A stretch of DNA of 25,677 nt, from positions 1 to 25,677 of the forward strand of contig JANOJB010000226.1 of assembly GCA_031407985.1 (NCBI GenBank), in the 5' to 3' direction. This document shows, piece after piece, positions 6,095 through 13,476 of this stretch. A program made the translations under genes and the position numbers. The notes beneath the pieces were generated by a model. The model worked only from the letters and a program-made list of their open reading frames with translations, searched no databases and was not told the origin of the DNA. The stretch comes from FEN-1088 sp031407985 (GTDB lineage Bacteria > Myxococcota_A > Polyangia > Fen-1088). Within the stretch, counting starts at the first letter, position 1, and every line of letters begins with the position of its first letter.

Positions 6095-7162
6095 TCACGC
6101 CCGGGCTTCCGCCGCGACGCCGTCGTAGTAGGCCTCGGTCAATCGGCCGGCGACTTCGGCGGCGCTGCGCGGACGATGTTTGGGCCGCTTCGCCAGCATC
6201 CCCAGGATCTCGTCCTCCATCCGCCACGACAAACCCGAAACGCGATCGGACGGACATACGGGCTCCTGATCCAGGTGCATGTGAATGGTTTGACGGGGCG
6301 ATTCGCCGTCGAAGGGCCGAACGCCAGTCGTCAGTTCGTACAGAATGCAACCCAGCGCGTAGATGTCCGTTCGCGCGTCGACGCGATCGCCGCAAAGCAA
6401 CTCGGGCGCGGCGTACTCCACGGTCGCGAAGCGCTTCTTCTTCGCCTCGCCCGCCAGCGTGCGGCGGCGGGTTCGGCATGACAGACCGAAGTCCAGCAGG
6501 GTCACCCGCCCGTCGTGACCCAGAAATACATTCTCTGGTTTCAGATCGCGATGAACCACCCCGCGGCCATGAACGTAGTCGAGCACCCGCGCCAGCCTGA
6601 CGACCAGCGACACGGCATCCCGCAATCGCCCGCCCGCCGCCGGACGCCGCGGTCCGGCCAGCGCCTCGTCGGCCTGCAGACGATCCACCCAACTCGCCAC
6701 CCGGTCCGCCACCCGGTCCGCCACCCGGTCCGTTGCGACGGATTCATCCGCGATCACCTCGGTCGCCGTCCAGGTTCGCTGGGTGTCTTCCCGTCGCTGC
6801 CGGCGCTGCCCGCGCCACATCGAGGCTATCTCAGCGAACAACGTCTGGCCCTTCAGCAATTCCACCGCCATCCAGGGCGTGTGATTCCACCGGCCCGCGG
6901 CGACGAAACGAACCACGCCCGGATGCGACAACCGGCGCAACATGTCGATTTCCCGCTCCAGGCCAGCGATCTCGCGCGGGGTCGCCGTGCGAACCGTTTT
7001 CAGCGCGACCATTTCGCCCGTCGCGGTGTCCCGCCCGCGGAAAATCGATGCCATGCCCCCTTCGGCCAGACGATCAAGCACGGCGTATGCCCCCAGCGTC
7101 GGGGGCGGCTCCGGCGACTCAGGCAGCAGTTCGGACGGATCAAAGGCAAGCGCAACGGCCAT
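6095..7162 (-). CDS. Hanks-type Ser/Thr protein kinase
   Basis: 355 aa from ATG 7162; a TTG at 7261 would add 33 residues, and neither has a strong ribosome binding site. All kinase landmarks are present: Gly-rich loop LAEGGMASIF, VALK lysine K55, EREIDMLRRLSHPGVV helix, catalytic loop HRDLKPEN (204-211), DFG 224-226, AAPELL, and DIYALGCILYELTTG. Between the hinge and helix E there is an unusual Arg-rich insert of about 70 residues containing DRVA repeated three times. No transmembrane segment or sensor domain follows the catalytic domain, so the enzyme should be soluble. The PII-like gene comes next in the same direction. Targets are unknown; the PII-like protein and the window's FHA activator are plausible candidates, which is inference. 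Confidence 0.92.
   Translation of the reverse strand: MAVALAFDPSELLPESPEPPPTLGAYAVLDRLAEGGMASIFRGRDTATGEMVALKTVRTATPREIAGLEREIDMLRRLSHPGVVRFVAAGRWNHTPWMAVELLKGQTLFAEIASMWRGQRRQRREDTQRTWTATEVIADESVATDRVADRVADRVASWVDRLQADEALAGPRRPAAGGRLRDAVSLVVRLARVLDYVHGRGVVHRDLKPENVFLGHDGRVTLLDFGLSCRTRRRTLAGEAKKKRFATVEYAAPELLCGDRVDARTDIYALGCILYELTTGVRPFDGESPRQTIHMHLDQEPVCPSDRVSGLSWRMEDEILGMLAKRPKHRPRSAAEVAGRLTEAYYDGVAAEARA
6696..6731. repeat. 12-bp tandem repeat, three units, inside the kinase gene
   Basis: The unit GCCACCCGGTCC is repeated three times without mismatch. It encodes the in-frame DRVA triplet in the kinase insert. Because the unit is a multiple of three, slippage would change insert length without breaking the reading frame. 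Confidence 0.9.
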
Positions 7163-7347
7163 GGCCCGGTCGAACAGCAACGGCCATGCCACGGCGTCAA
7201 TGGCGTGTTTGCGGCCCCTTGGTCGGTCGTCTGGACCGATCTGTGCAGACGAATTGCACAACTTGCGCTGCCTTGGTACGGCACCGCCCGAACGTCCCCA
7301 CCTGACAGCTCATAGCGTCGGATAGGCCCCCAGGCCGAGGCGCAATC

Positions 7348-7362
7348 TGGCACGTCGCTGGC
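7348..7362 (+). promoter_or_regulatory. Possible sigma-54 promoter upstream of the helicase
   Basis: TGGCACGTCGCTGGC matches TGGCAC-N5-TTGC with one mismatch (G for the second T) and correct GG/GC spacing. The predicted start would be near 7374, only two bases before the GTG at 7376, giving a nearly leaderless mRNA. No activator sites were recognised. In GC-rich DNA a chance match is quite possible. Confidence 0.3.
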
Positions 7363-7375
7363 ATCCGCTGCCTTC

Positions 7376-8749
7376 GTGCGCATCGTCTTCGACCGGGGAA
7401 CATTGGTTTTTCACGACGTGCCCGACGGCGTGGACGTCGCGCGGATCCCCGGCGTTTTGTGGGACGCGCGCATCGGAGCGCACCGGGCGCCGGCCCGTCT
7501 TGCCTATGCGCTCGTGTCCGAATGCCGGCGTCGGGATGTCCCGCTGGCGGACGCGCCCCGGCCGAGGCTTGTCCCCCCGTCCGGATTGCGCGCGCCCACG
7601 CTGCGGCCGTATCAGGAATCGGCGCTGGCCGCCTGGCGCCTGGCCGGACGGCGCGGCGTGATCGTGTTGCCGACGGGCGCCGGCAAGACACAGGTCGCGC
7701 TGGCGGCCATCGCCACCACACGAACGCCGTGTCTGTGTTTGGTTCCAACGCGCGCGCTGATGGCGCAATGGACCGCCGCGCTGGCGAACGTCTACGACGG
7801 CCCCATCGGCTGCTTTGGCGACGGCGAGCGTGCGCTGGCACCGGTGACCGTCGCGACCTTCGCCAGCGCGTACAGCCACATGCCGCGCCTGGGGGATCGG
7901 TTCGGCTTGCTGATCGTCGACGAAGCCCACCATTTCGGCGGCGGCGCGCGCGACGAGGCGCTGGAGATGTCCATCGCGCCGCTGCGGCTGGGCCTGACCG
8001 CGACACCCGCCGCGCCGGGACCGATCGCGACCCGCCTGGATACGTTGCTGGGTCCCGTGGTCTTCGAGATGTCCGTCGCCGATCTGACCGGGGACTACCT
8101 GGCGCCGCTGGAGCGAATCGTCTGGCACCTGCGGCTCGATTCCGACGAGCGGTGCGCGTACGACGCGCTCTGTGAGGTGTACCGCAAGGCTTTTCGCGCG
8201 TTCCTCGGCAACCAGCTAAACGGCTCATGGGAGGATTTCCTGCGCCACGCCGCGCGCACCGACGACGGCCGGCGCGGCATCGCTGCGTGGCGCCGCGCGC
8301 GGCGGTTGCTGGCTTTTCCCCGCTGCAAACGCCGCGCGCTCTTCGATCTGCTGGCGCGGCACCGCGCGCAGCAAACGCTGATCTTCGTCGCGGACAACCA
8401 GACCGCGTACGCCGTCGCGCGCGAACATCTGATCATGCCCTTGACGTGCGACATCGGTCGGGCCGAACGACAGGACGTGCTCGGTCGCTTTCGGTCGGGC
8501 GCGCTGCGGGCGTTGGTCTCGGCGCAGGTGTTGAACGAAGGGCTGGACGTTCCCAACGCCGACGTGGGCATCGTGGTCGCGGGACGGCTGGGCGAACGTG
8601 AACACACCCAGCGCGTGGGCCGACTGCTGCGTCCGGGCGCCGGCAAACGCGCCGTGGTTCACGAACTGGTGGTCGCGCAATCGACCGAGATCCGGCAGGC
8701 CGAAAGGAGGTGGGAACGTCTTGCTCCCCGAAGCCGATCTGCCGCTTAG
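7376..8749 (+). CDS. XPB-type SF2 DNA helicase
   Basis: 457 aa from GTG 7376. The N-terminus (RIVFDRGTLVF, IPGVLWDARIGAHRAPA) resembles the damage-recognition part of archaeal/bacterial XPB. The RecA-like domains follow: LRPYQESAL (Q-region), Walker A PTGAGKT with K104, DEAH box 182-185, GLTATP (motif III), then in the second lobe TLIFVAD, VSAQVLNEGLDVPNADVGIVV, and motif VI QRVGRLLRPG. XPB helicases unwind DNA in nucleotide excision repair and, in archaea, work with the Bax1 nuclease. The next gene is exactly that type and overlaps this one by 29 bp. No Shine-Dalgarno precedes the start; the sequence around it fits the family N-terminus. Divergent from the kinase. Confidence 0.9.
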   Translation: MRIVFDRGTLVFHDVPDGVDVARIPGVLWDARIGAHRAPARLAYALVSECRRRDVPLADAPRPRLVPPSGLRAPTLRPYQESALAAWRLAGRRGVIVLPTGAGKTQVALAAIATTRTPCLCLVPTRALMAQWTAALANVYDGPIGCFGDGERALAPVTVATFASAYSHMPRLGDRFGLLIVDEAHHFGGGARDEALEMSIAPLRLGLTATPAAPGPIATRLDTLLGPVVFEMSVADLTGDYLAPLERIVWHLRLDSDERCAYDALCEVYRKAFRAFLGNQLNGSWEDFLRHAARTDDGRRGIAAWRRARRLLAFPRCKRRALFDLLARHRAQQTLIFVADNQTAYAVAREHLIMPLTCDIGRAERQDVLGRFRSGALRALVSAQVLNEGLDVPNADVGIVVAGRLGEREHTQRVGRLLRPGAGKRAVVHELVVAQSTEIRQAERRWERLAPRSRSAA

Positions 8750-9995
8750 GTTCGTCGACCGCGGCGTCTACTTCGATTTCCTGGGACCCCAGGACGAACC
8801 GTGGTTGCGCGTGCTGCTGGGCGAAATGGCGCGCTTCGAAGGGCGCCACCGCCGGGAGATCTGCGAGCGGCTTGCCGAACCACTGCCGTGCGACGCTCCG
8901 TATTTCAAACGGCGCGCGGCGACCCGCGTCCTGCTGCGGCTGTGGCGGCGCGAACGAGTGGCCGCCGTCCCACCCTGCCAGGCCCGGGCACGCCTGTTTG
9001 AAGCGGCAGCCCGGGGCGACGTGCCCCACGCAGCGGCCCGCGCGAACGTCGCGGCCTCCCTGGGTATCACGACGGGCGCGCTAGCCGAATCGCTGTTCGC
9101 GGATCTTCCCGGCGAACGCATCGTTCACGCGCCCGATCCCGTCCCCAGCGCAGCCGAGATCGCGTTGCGCACCAACCTGGCTGTGGCCCAAGCGGTCCTG
9201 ATGCGCGCGTCCGCGATCGAGTTGCGCGTCGAGGGGGGCGTTCGTCCGATCGTGCGGCTGGCGAAACTGCGCGGGTTGCTGTGCACCATAACCGAGGCCC
9301 GAACGACAACCGACGATGTCCCTGACAACCGAAAAAACGACCACGAGGGCGGCCGACTCGACGCCCCGACGATGAACATCTCGGGCCCGTTCTCGTTGTT
9401 CCGGCACACCCTGCTGTACGGACGGGCGTTGGGTGAGCTGCTGCCCCACCTGGCCTGGTGCGCGCGTTTCCAGTTGTCGGCCGCATGCGCGTTGCGGGGA
9501 CGAATCTTCGACGTGGCGCTGGACAGCTGCGCGCCTATTTTTCCCGCGACGCCGCCCGCGACGTTCGACAGCCGCCTGGAGGAACGTTTCGCCCGCGACA
9601 TCCAACGCCTGGCCCCCGACTGGGACCTGGTGCGCGAGCCCGAGCCGATCTCCGCCGGGGGAACGCTGATATTCCCCGACTTCTTGCTGCGCCACCGCAT
9701 CCACACGCAGCGCCGCGTGTTGGTCGAAATCGCCGGCTTCTGGACCCCCGGCTATTTGACCGCGAAGTTGGAACACCTGCGACAGGCGAACCTCACCAAC
9801 TTCATTTTGTGCATCGACGATGACCGGGCCTGCGCCGCCGGTGATCTGCCGCCCGGCCTCCCCGTGGTGCGCTTCCGCCGCCGTGTGGACGCGGCCGCTG
9901 TCCTGCGCGAGGCCCAGCGCTTGACCCAGCCCGGCCGGGGCGATCGGGTGGCCTCCCCTGGAAACGGCACGTCAAATACGGCGTTCCGACGTTGA
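8721..9995 (+). CDS. DUF790/Bax1-type nuclease, partner of XPB
   Basis: 424 aa if started at TTG 8721, which follows a full Shine-Dalgarno (AAAGGAGG, 8703-8710) placed inside the helicase gene; an ATG at 8598 would force a 152-bp overlap and is less likely. The N-terminal half is helical and Arg-rich (LPLRFVDRGVYFDFLGPQDEPWL). The C-terminal half holds the nuclease core: FPDF (D320), VEIAGFWTPGYL (E336) and K349 in AKLEHL, which fits the DUF790 family and archaeal Bax1. In archaea, Bax1 cuts at bubbles opened by XPB. The overlap with the helicase gene suggests coupled synthesis of a two-protein repair machine. Family assignment rests on the GFWTP motif and the gene pairing. Confidence 0.88.
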   Translation: MLPEADLPLRFVDRGVYFDFLGPQDEPWLRVLLGEMARFEGRHRREICERLAEPLPCDAPYFKRRAATRVLLRLWRRERVAAVPPCQARARLFEAAARGDVPHAAARANVAASLGITTGALAESLFADLPGERIVHAPDPVPSAAEIALRTNLAVAQAVLMRASAIELRVEGGVRPIVRLAKLRGLLCTITEARTTTDDVPDNRKNDHEGGRLDAPTMNISGPFSLFRHTLLYGRALGELLPHLAWCARFQLSAACALRGRIFDVALDSCAPIFPATPPATFDSRLEERFARDIQRLAPDWDLVREPEPISAGGTLIFPDFLLRHRIHTQRRVLVEIAGFWTPGYLTAKLEHLRQANLTNFILCIDDDRACAAGDLPPGLPVVRFRRRVDAAAVLREAQRLTQPGRGDRVASPGNGTSNTAFRR

Positions 9996-10058
9996 AAGGT
10001 CACCAAAATCGCCGATCCCCCCACCCTTGAAACGGCGGGTGCCCTTCGCGGCGACCAG

Positions 10059-10067
10059 TGGTACAGT
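10059..10067 (+). promoter_or_regulatory. Possible extended -10 promoter of pqqA
   Basis: TGGTACAGT matches an extended -10 element (TGnTAnnnT) and lies 28 bp before the pqqA start. There is no -35 hexamer at proper distance; a TTGAAA lies too far upstream (10027). Weak evidence only. Confidence 0.3.
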
Positions 10068-10094
10068 TCAGACCCTTTCCAAAGGAGACGCAAC

Positions 10095-10253
10095 ATGAAG
10101 TGGGAACGACCGGATTTCGTGGAAATTGGAATGAACGCTGAAATCGGCGGCTATCAGTCGGACTTTGGTGACGGCGAGCCCGCCGGACCGCGCGGTCCCG
10201 TGCTGGACACGGCGTCGGATGAAACCGAGATCCGGACGCCTCACGCGTCCTGA
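10095..10253 (+). CDS. pqqA: PqqA, peptide precursor of PQQ
   Basis: A small gene of 52 codons; ATG 10095 follows a strong Shine-Dalgarno (AAAGGAG, 10081-10087). The peptide begins MKWERPDFVEIGMNAEIGGY and has the E-x3-Y arrangement (E16, Y20) from which PQQ is built: PqqE joins the Glu and Tyr side chains on this ribosomal peptide. Known PqqA peptides are usually about 22-30 residues. Here an acidic, Gly/Pro-rich tail of about 28 residues follows the core (GDGEPAGPRGP..., ending PHAS). The position directly before pqqBCDE settles the identity. Confidence 0.9.
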   Translation: MKWERPDFVEIGMNAEIGGYQSDFGDGEPAGPRGPVLDTASDETEIRTPHAS

Positions 10254-10256
10254 TAC

Positions 10257-10320
10257 CTCGCGCTTCCTTCATCCTTCCGCCTTCATCTTTCCTTCGTTTT
10301 CTTCCTGATTTCTTCTACCT
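10257..10320 (+). promoter_or_regulatory. Pyrimidine-rich spacer between pqqA and pqqB
   Basis: About 55 of 64 bases on the coding strand are C or T, with only five G. This is the only intercistronic gap in the otherwise overlapping pqq genes. C-rich, G-poor RNA is typical of Rho loading sites, so the tract may cause partial termination and keep pqqA transcripts in excess of pqqB-E. No stable hairpin with a T-tract was seen. Confidence 0.35.
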
Positions 10321-10338
10321 GTTGGGGGCGACCAGCCG

Positions 10339-11265
10339 GTGTACATCCGGGTTCTTGGCTCCGCCGCCGGTGGGGGTTTTCCGCAGTGGAACTGCGGTTG
10401 CGCCAACTGCCAGGGCGTCCGGTCGGGTTCGATTCGCGCCGTCGCCCGCCGGCAGGAATCCGTCGCGATCAGCTCCGACGGGAAGTCGTGGTTTCTGCTG
10501 AACGCGTCCCCGGAAATCCGCGAGCAGATCGAGAGTTTCCCCCGGCTGTGGCCGCGGCAGGCCCGGCATTCACCCATCGCGGGAATCGTGCTGACGAACG
10601 GGGATCTGGATCACGTGCTGGGCCTACTGTCGTTGCGTGAATCGTATCCGCTGGCGATCTACGCGACCGACACCGTTCGACGGGGCGTCACGGACGGCAA
10701 CGGGTTTTACCGTACGCTTGAACGGTTCCCCGGCCAGGTGACCTGGCAACCGTTGAACCTTGGCGTGGCGCGGCCCCTTGTCTCCGATGGCGCGCCGGGC
10801 AACGCCCTGTCGGTGACCCCGTTCGCGATGCCCGGCAAACGTCCCATTCACCTGGAGGGCCCCGGCGCCGGTCCCGCCACCGACGAAGACAACATCGGAC
10901 TTCTGATTCGAGACGCGGCGGGCCCGCACACGGTCGCCTACGTCCCGGCGGCGGCCGGGTGGACACCGATGCTTGATGACGTGCTGGCGACAGTCGACGC
11001 CGTGTTTTTCGACGGCACGTTCTGGTCCAGCGCCGAGTTGGCGACGCAGGGCGTGGGTACGAAACGCGCCGAAGACATGGCCCATCTGCCGATCGGGGGC
11101 ACGGACGGCAGCCTGGCCCGCCTTGGCAAGTTAAAGGCGGCGCGCCGCATTCTGATCCATATCAACAACACGAATCCCATCCTCCGCGATGATTCACCCG
11201 AGCGCGCGGAGGTCACCGCGGCGGGCGTGGAGATCGCCTTCGACAACATGGAGATCGTGCTTTGA
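10339..11265 (+). CDS. pqqB: PqqB, beta-lactamase-fold oxidoreductase of PQQ synthesis
   Basis: 308 aa from GTG 10339. Shows PqqB hallmarks: MYIRVLGSAAGGGFPQWNCGCANC at the start, NASPEIREQI, TNGDLDHVLGLLSLRES, and ATDEDNIGLLI later. Family knowledge: PqqB is an iron hydroxylase of metallo-beta-lactamase fold acting on the cross-linked Glu-Tyr intermediate. The length matches the family (about 300 aa). The Shine-Dalgarno is weak (GGGGG about 10 bases upstream). The stop overlaps the TTG start of pqqC by 4 bp. Confidence 0.96.
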   Translation: MYIRVLGSAAGGGFPQWNCGCANCQGVRSGSIRAVARRQESVAISSDGKSWFLLNASPEIREQIESFPRLWPRQARHSPIAGIVLTNGDLDHVLGLLSLRESYPLAIYATDTVRRGVTDGNGFYRTLERFPGQVTWQPLNLGVARPLVSDGAPGNALSVTPFAMPGKRPIHLEGPGAGPATDEDNIGLLIRDAAGPHTVAYVPAAAGWTPMLDDVLATVDAVFFDGTFWSSAELATQGVGTKRAEDMAHLPIGGTDGSLARLGKLKAARRILIHINNTNPILRDDSPERAEVTAAGVEIAFDNMEIVL

Positions 11266-11999
11266 CGCAAGGATCCGGAAGCGGCGCCCTGCTGGACCGC
11301 GACGCCTTCATCCAGCGCCTGCGCACCGAGGGCGCCGCGCGCTACCACGACCAACACCCGTTTCACGTGGCGATGCACGAGGGCCGGCTGACGCGCGAGG
11401 ATCTACAGCGCTGGGTTCTGAACCGCTACTACTACCAGACGCGCATTCCGATCAAGGACGCGCTGATTGTTTCCAAAAGCGAGGACCCCGCCTTCCGGCG
11501 CACGTGGATCCACCGCATCCATGATCACGACGGCACCGTCGCCGGCGAAGGGGGTCTGGCCCAATGGATTCGCCTGGGTGAGGCCGTGGGTGTGGAGGCC
11601 GCCGTGATCACCAGCTGCGCCCAGGTACTGCCCGGCGTGCGCTTCGCGTGCGACGCTTACGTATCTCTGGTGCGGGAGAGCAGCCTGCTGGTCGCCGTCG
11701 CGTCGTCGCTGACGGAATTCTTCGCGCCCGATCTGATGTCGCGGCGGATCGCCGCCTGGGAACAGCATTACCCGTTCGTCGACGCCGCGGGACTGGCGTA
11801 TTTTCGTGGCCGCGTGACGCGCGCGCGCGTCGACTCCGAGGAGGCGGTGGCGTTCGTCGTCGAGCACGCCCGTACGCGCGAGTCGCAGGAAGCCTGCGTG
11901 GCCGCGCTGATTCGCAAGACCGACATTCTGTGGCACATGGTCGACTGCGTCGCCGCCGCGTCCGGGCGCCCCGTACCACCGAAGGCGCCGGCGCCGTGA
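11262..11999 (+). CDS. pqqC: PqqC, pyrroloquinoline-quinone synthase
   Basis: 245 aa starting at TTG 11262, overlapping pqqB by 4 bp (TTGA). Contains the family signatures YHDQHPFH, LNRYYYQTRIPIKDALI, RIHDHDG and SSLTEFFAPDLMSRRI. PqqC is an all-helical, heme-oxygenase-like, cofactor-free oxidase that performs the final ring closure and oxidation to PQQ. Length is close to the usual 250 aa. The stop overlaps the GTG start of pqqD. Confidence 0.96.
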   Translation: MTQGSGSGALLDRDAFIQRLRTEGAARYHDQHPFHVAMHEGRLTREDLQRWVLNRYYYQTRIPIKDALIVSKSEDPAFRRTWIHRIHDHDGTVAGEGGLAQWIRLGEAVGVEAAVITSCAQVLPGVRFACDAYVSLVRESSLLVAVASSLTEFFAPDLMSRRIAAWEQHYPFVDAAGLAYFRGRVTRARVDSEEAVAFVVEHARTRESQEACVAALIRKTDILWHMVDCVAAASGRPVPPKAPAP

Positions 12000-12286
12000 C
12001 GACCGTGGACGCCCGTTCCAGGCCCCGCCTGGCGCGCGGCGTCCGCCTGCGCTTGGATCGAATCACGGGCAAGACCCTGCTGCTGCGGCCCGAACAGGGA
12101 TTCGAATTGCAGGGCTCCGCGATCGAGATCGTCAAGCTGTGCACGGCGGAACTGACCGTGGACGACATCGTCGACCAGCTGGTCGCCGCGCATGTCGACG
12201 CTGCCCGCCCGCAAATTGCCGATGACGTCCAGCGGTTACTTTCGGATCTCGGAAGGCGCGGATTGATCGAGTTGGTGGCGTCATGA
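11996..12286 (+). CDS. pqqD: PqqD, peptide chaperone
   Basis: 96 aa from GTG 11996, overlapping pqqC by 4 bp (GTGA) and pqqE by 4 bp (ATGA). The sequence PRLARGVRLRLDRITGKTLLLRPE and GSAIEIVKLC...TVDDIVDQL...DVQRLLSDLGRRGLI fits the winged-helix PqqD fold. PqqD binds PqqA and presents it to the radical-SAM enzyme PqqE. A longer open frame begins upstream within pqqC, but the family start and overlap pattern favour 11996. Confidence 0.94.
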   Translation: MTTVDARSRPRLARGVRLRLDRITGKTLLLRPEQGFELQGSAIEIVKLCTAELTVDDIVDQLVAAHVDAARPQIADDVQRLLSDLGRRGLIELVAS

Positions 12287-13476
12287 CGGGCTGCGCGACG
12301 GGCGACGCGAAAGGCGACGCGACAGGCGAGGCCCCGACAGCGGACCAGGCGCCCCGCCCCTATACGTTGGTCGCCGAGCTGACGTACCGCTGCCCGTTGC
12401 GCTGCGCGTATTGTTCGAACCCGGTTCAGCTCGCGCGCATGGGCGCCGAAATCGATACCAACACGTGGACACGCGTGTTCGCCGAGGCCGAGGCCCTGGG
12501 TGTCTTGCAAGTGAACCTGACCGGCGGCGAGCCGTTGTTGCGCGACGATCTCGAGGAGTTGGTGGCGTCCGCGCAGCGACGGGAGCTGTTCACGACGCTG
12601 ATCACCAGCGGTCTTCCGCTGGAACGCGATCGCCTGGCGCGGCTGCGCGACGCGGGGCTGGGCGGCGTTCAGCTGTCGCTACAGGATGTGGAGCCGGCGG
12701 CCGCCCTGCGCATCGCGGGCATGGACGCCTTGGCCGAAAAAACCGACGTCGCGCGCTGGGTCCGGGAACTGGGCCTGCCGTTGACGTTGAACATCGTGCT
12801 TCACCGCGAAAACCTGCCGCGCCTGCCCGCGCTGATCGCGTTGGCCGAGACATTTCGCGCCGACCGCCTGGAGCTGGCGCATGTCCAATACCTGGGCTGG
12901 GGCCTGCTGAACCGTGCGGCCCTGCTGCCGAGCGCGGCGATGATCGCCGAAGCACGTTCCGCGATCGCCGCGGCGCGGGTGCGCCTGGGCACCAGCATGG
13001 AAATCCTGGCCGTGCTGCCGGATTATTTTGCCGATCGCCCGCGCGCCTGTATGGACGGATGGGGCCGCAGGTACATGGTCATCGCACCCGACGGCCGCGT
13101 GTTGCCCTGCCACGCGGCGCACACGCTGCCGGGATTCACGTTCGACAATGTCGCGGACCGCCCGCTTGCCGAGATCTGGTCTGCGTCCGATGCCTTCACG
13201 CGGTTTCGCGGCGAGGGCTGGATGCCGGATCCCTGCCGGACCTGCGACCAGCGCGGCGTCGATTTCGGCGGCTGCCGCTGCCAGGCGTATCATCTGACCG
13301 GCGACATGACCGCGACCGATCCCAGTTGTCAGCTTGCGCCCCAACACAACATCGTCCTCCGCGCGCGCGCGGATGCCGCTGTCACCACGAATGCCGTGAC
13401 CGCGGGACAACCCGCGAACGCGGCTTCCGGGCCAGGCGGCGTCATCCGGTTGCGCCGACCACCCACCACGCCGTGA
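12283..13476 (+). CDS. pqqE: PqqE, radical-SAM enzyme cross-linking PqqA
   Basis: 397 aa from ATG 12283. The radical-SAM cluster motif CPLRCAYC gives C37, C41 and C44, followed by NLTGGEPLLRDD (SAM binding). The C-terminal SPASM region for auxiliary Fe-S clusters is present (ACMDGWGRRYMVIAPDGRVLPCHAAHTLPG, then DPCRTCDQRGVDFGGCRCQAY). PqqE forms the carbon-carbon bond between Glu and Tyr of PqqA. About 25 extra residues precede the core, rich in Gly/Asp/Ala and partly repetitive (GDAKGDATGEA), and an Ala/Pro/Arg tail follows. These extensions are unlike standard PqqE and may be unstructured. Confidence 0.96.
   Translation: MTGCATGDAKGDATGEAPTADQAPRPYTLVAELTYRCPLRCAYCSNPVQLARMGAEIDTNTWTRVFAEAEALGVLQVNLTGGEPLLRDDLEELVASAQRRELFTTLITSGLPLERDRLARLRDAGLGGVQLSLQDVEPAAALRIAGMDALAEKTDVARWVRELGLPLTLNIVLHRENLPRLPALIALAETFRADRLELAHVQYLGWGLLNRAALLPSAAMIAEARSAIAAARVRLGTSMEILAVLPDYFADRPRACMDGWGRRYMVIAPDGRVLPCHAAHTLPGFTFDNVADRPLAEIWSASDAFTRFRGEGWMPDPCRTCDQRGVDFGGCRCQAYHLTGDMTATDPSCQLAPQHNIVLRARADAAVTTNAVTAGQPANAASGPGGVIRLRRPPTTP

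Noticed and set aside
12411..13475. Upstream extension of the permease frame through pqqE
   Set aside because: Composition is Arg/Pro-rich shadow of pqqE; membrane protein sequence begins only after 13476.
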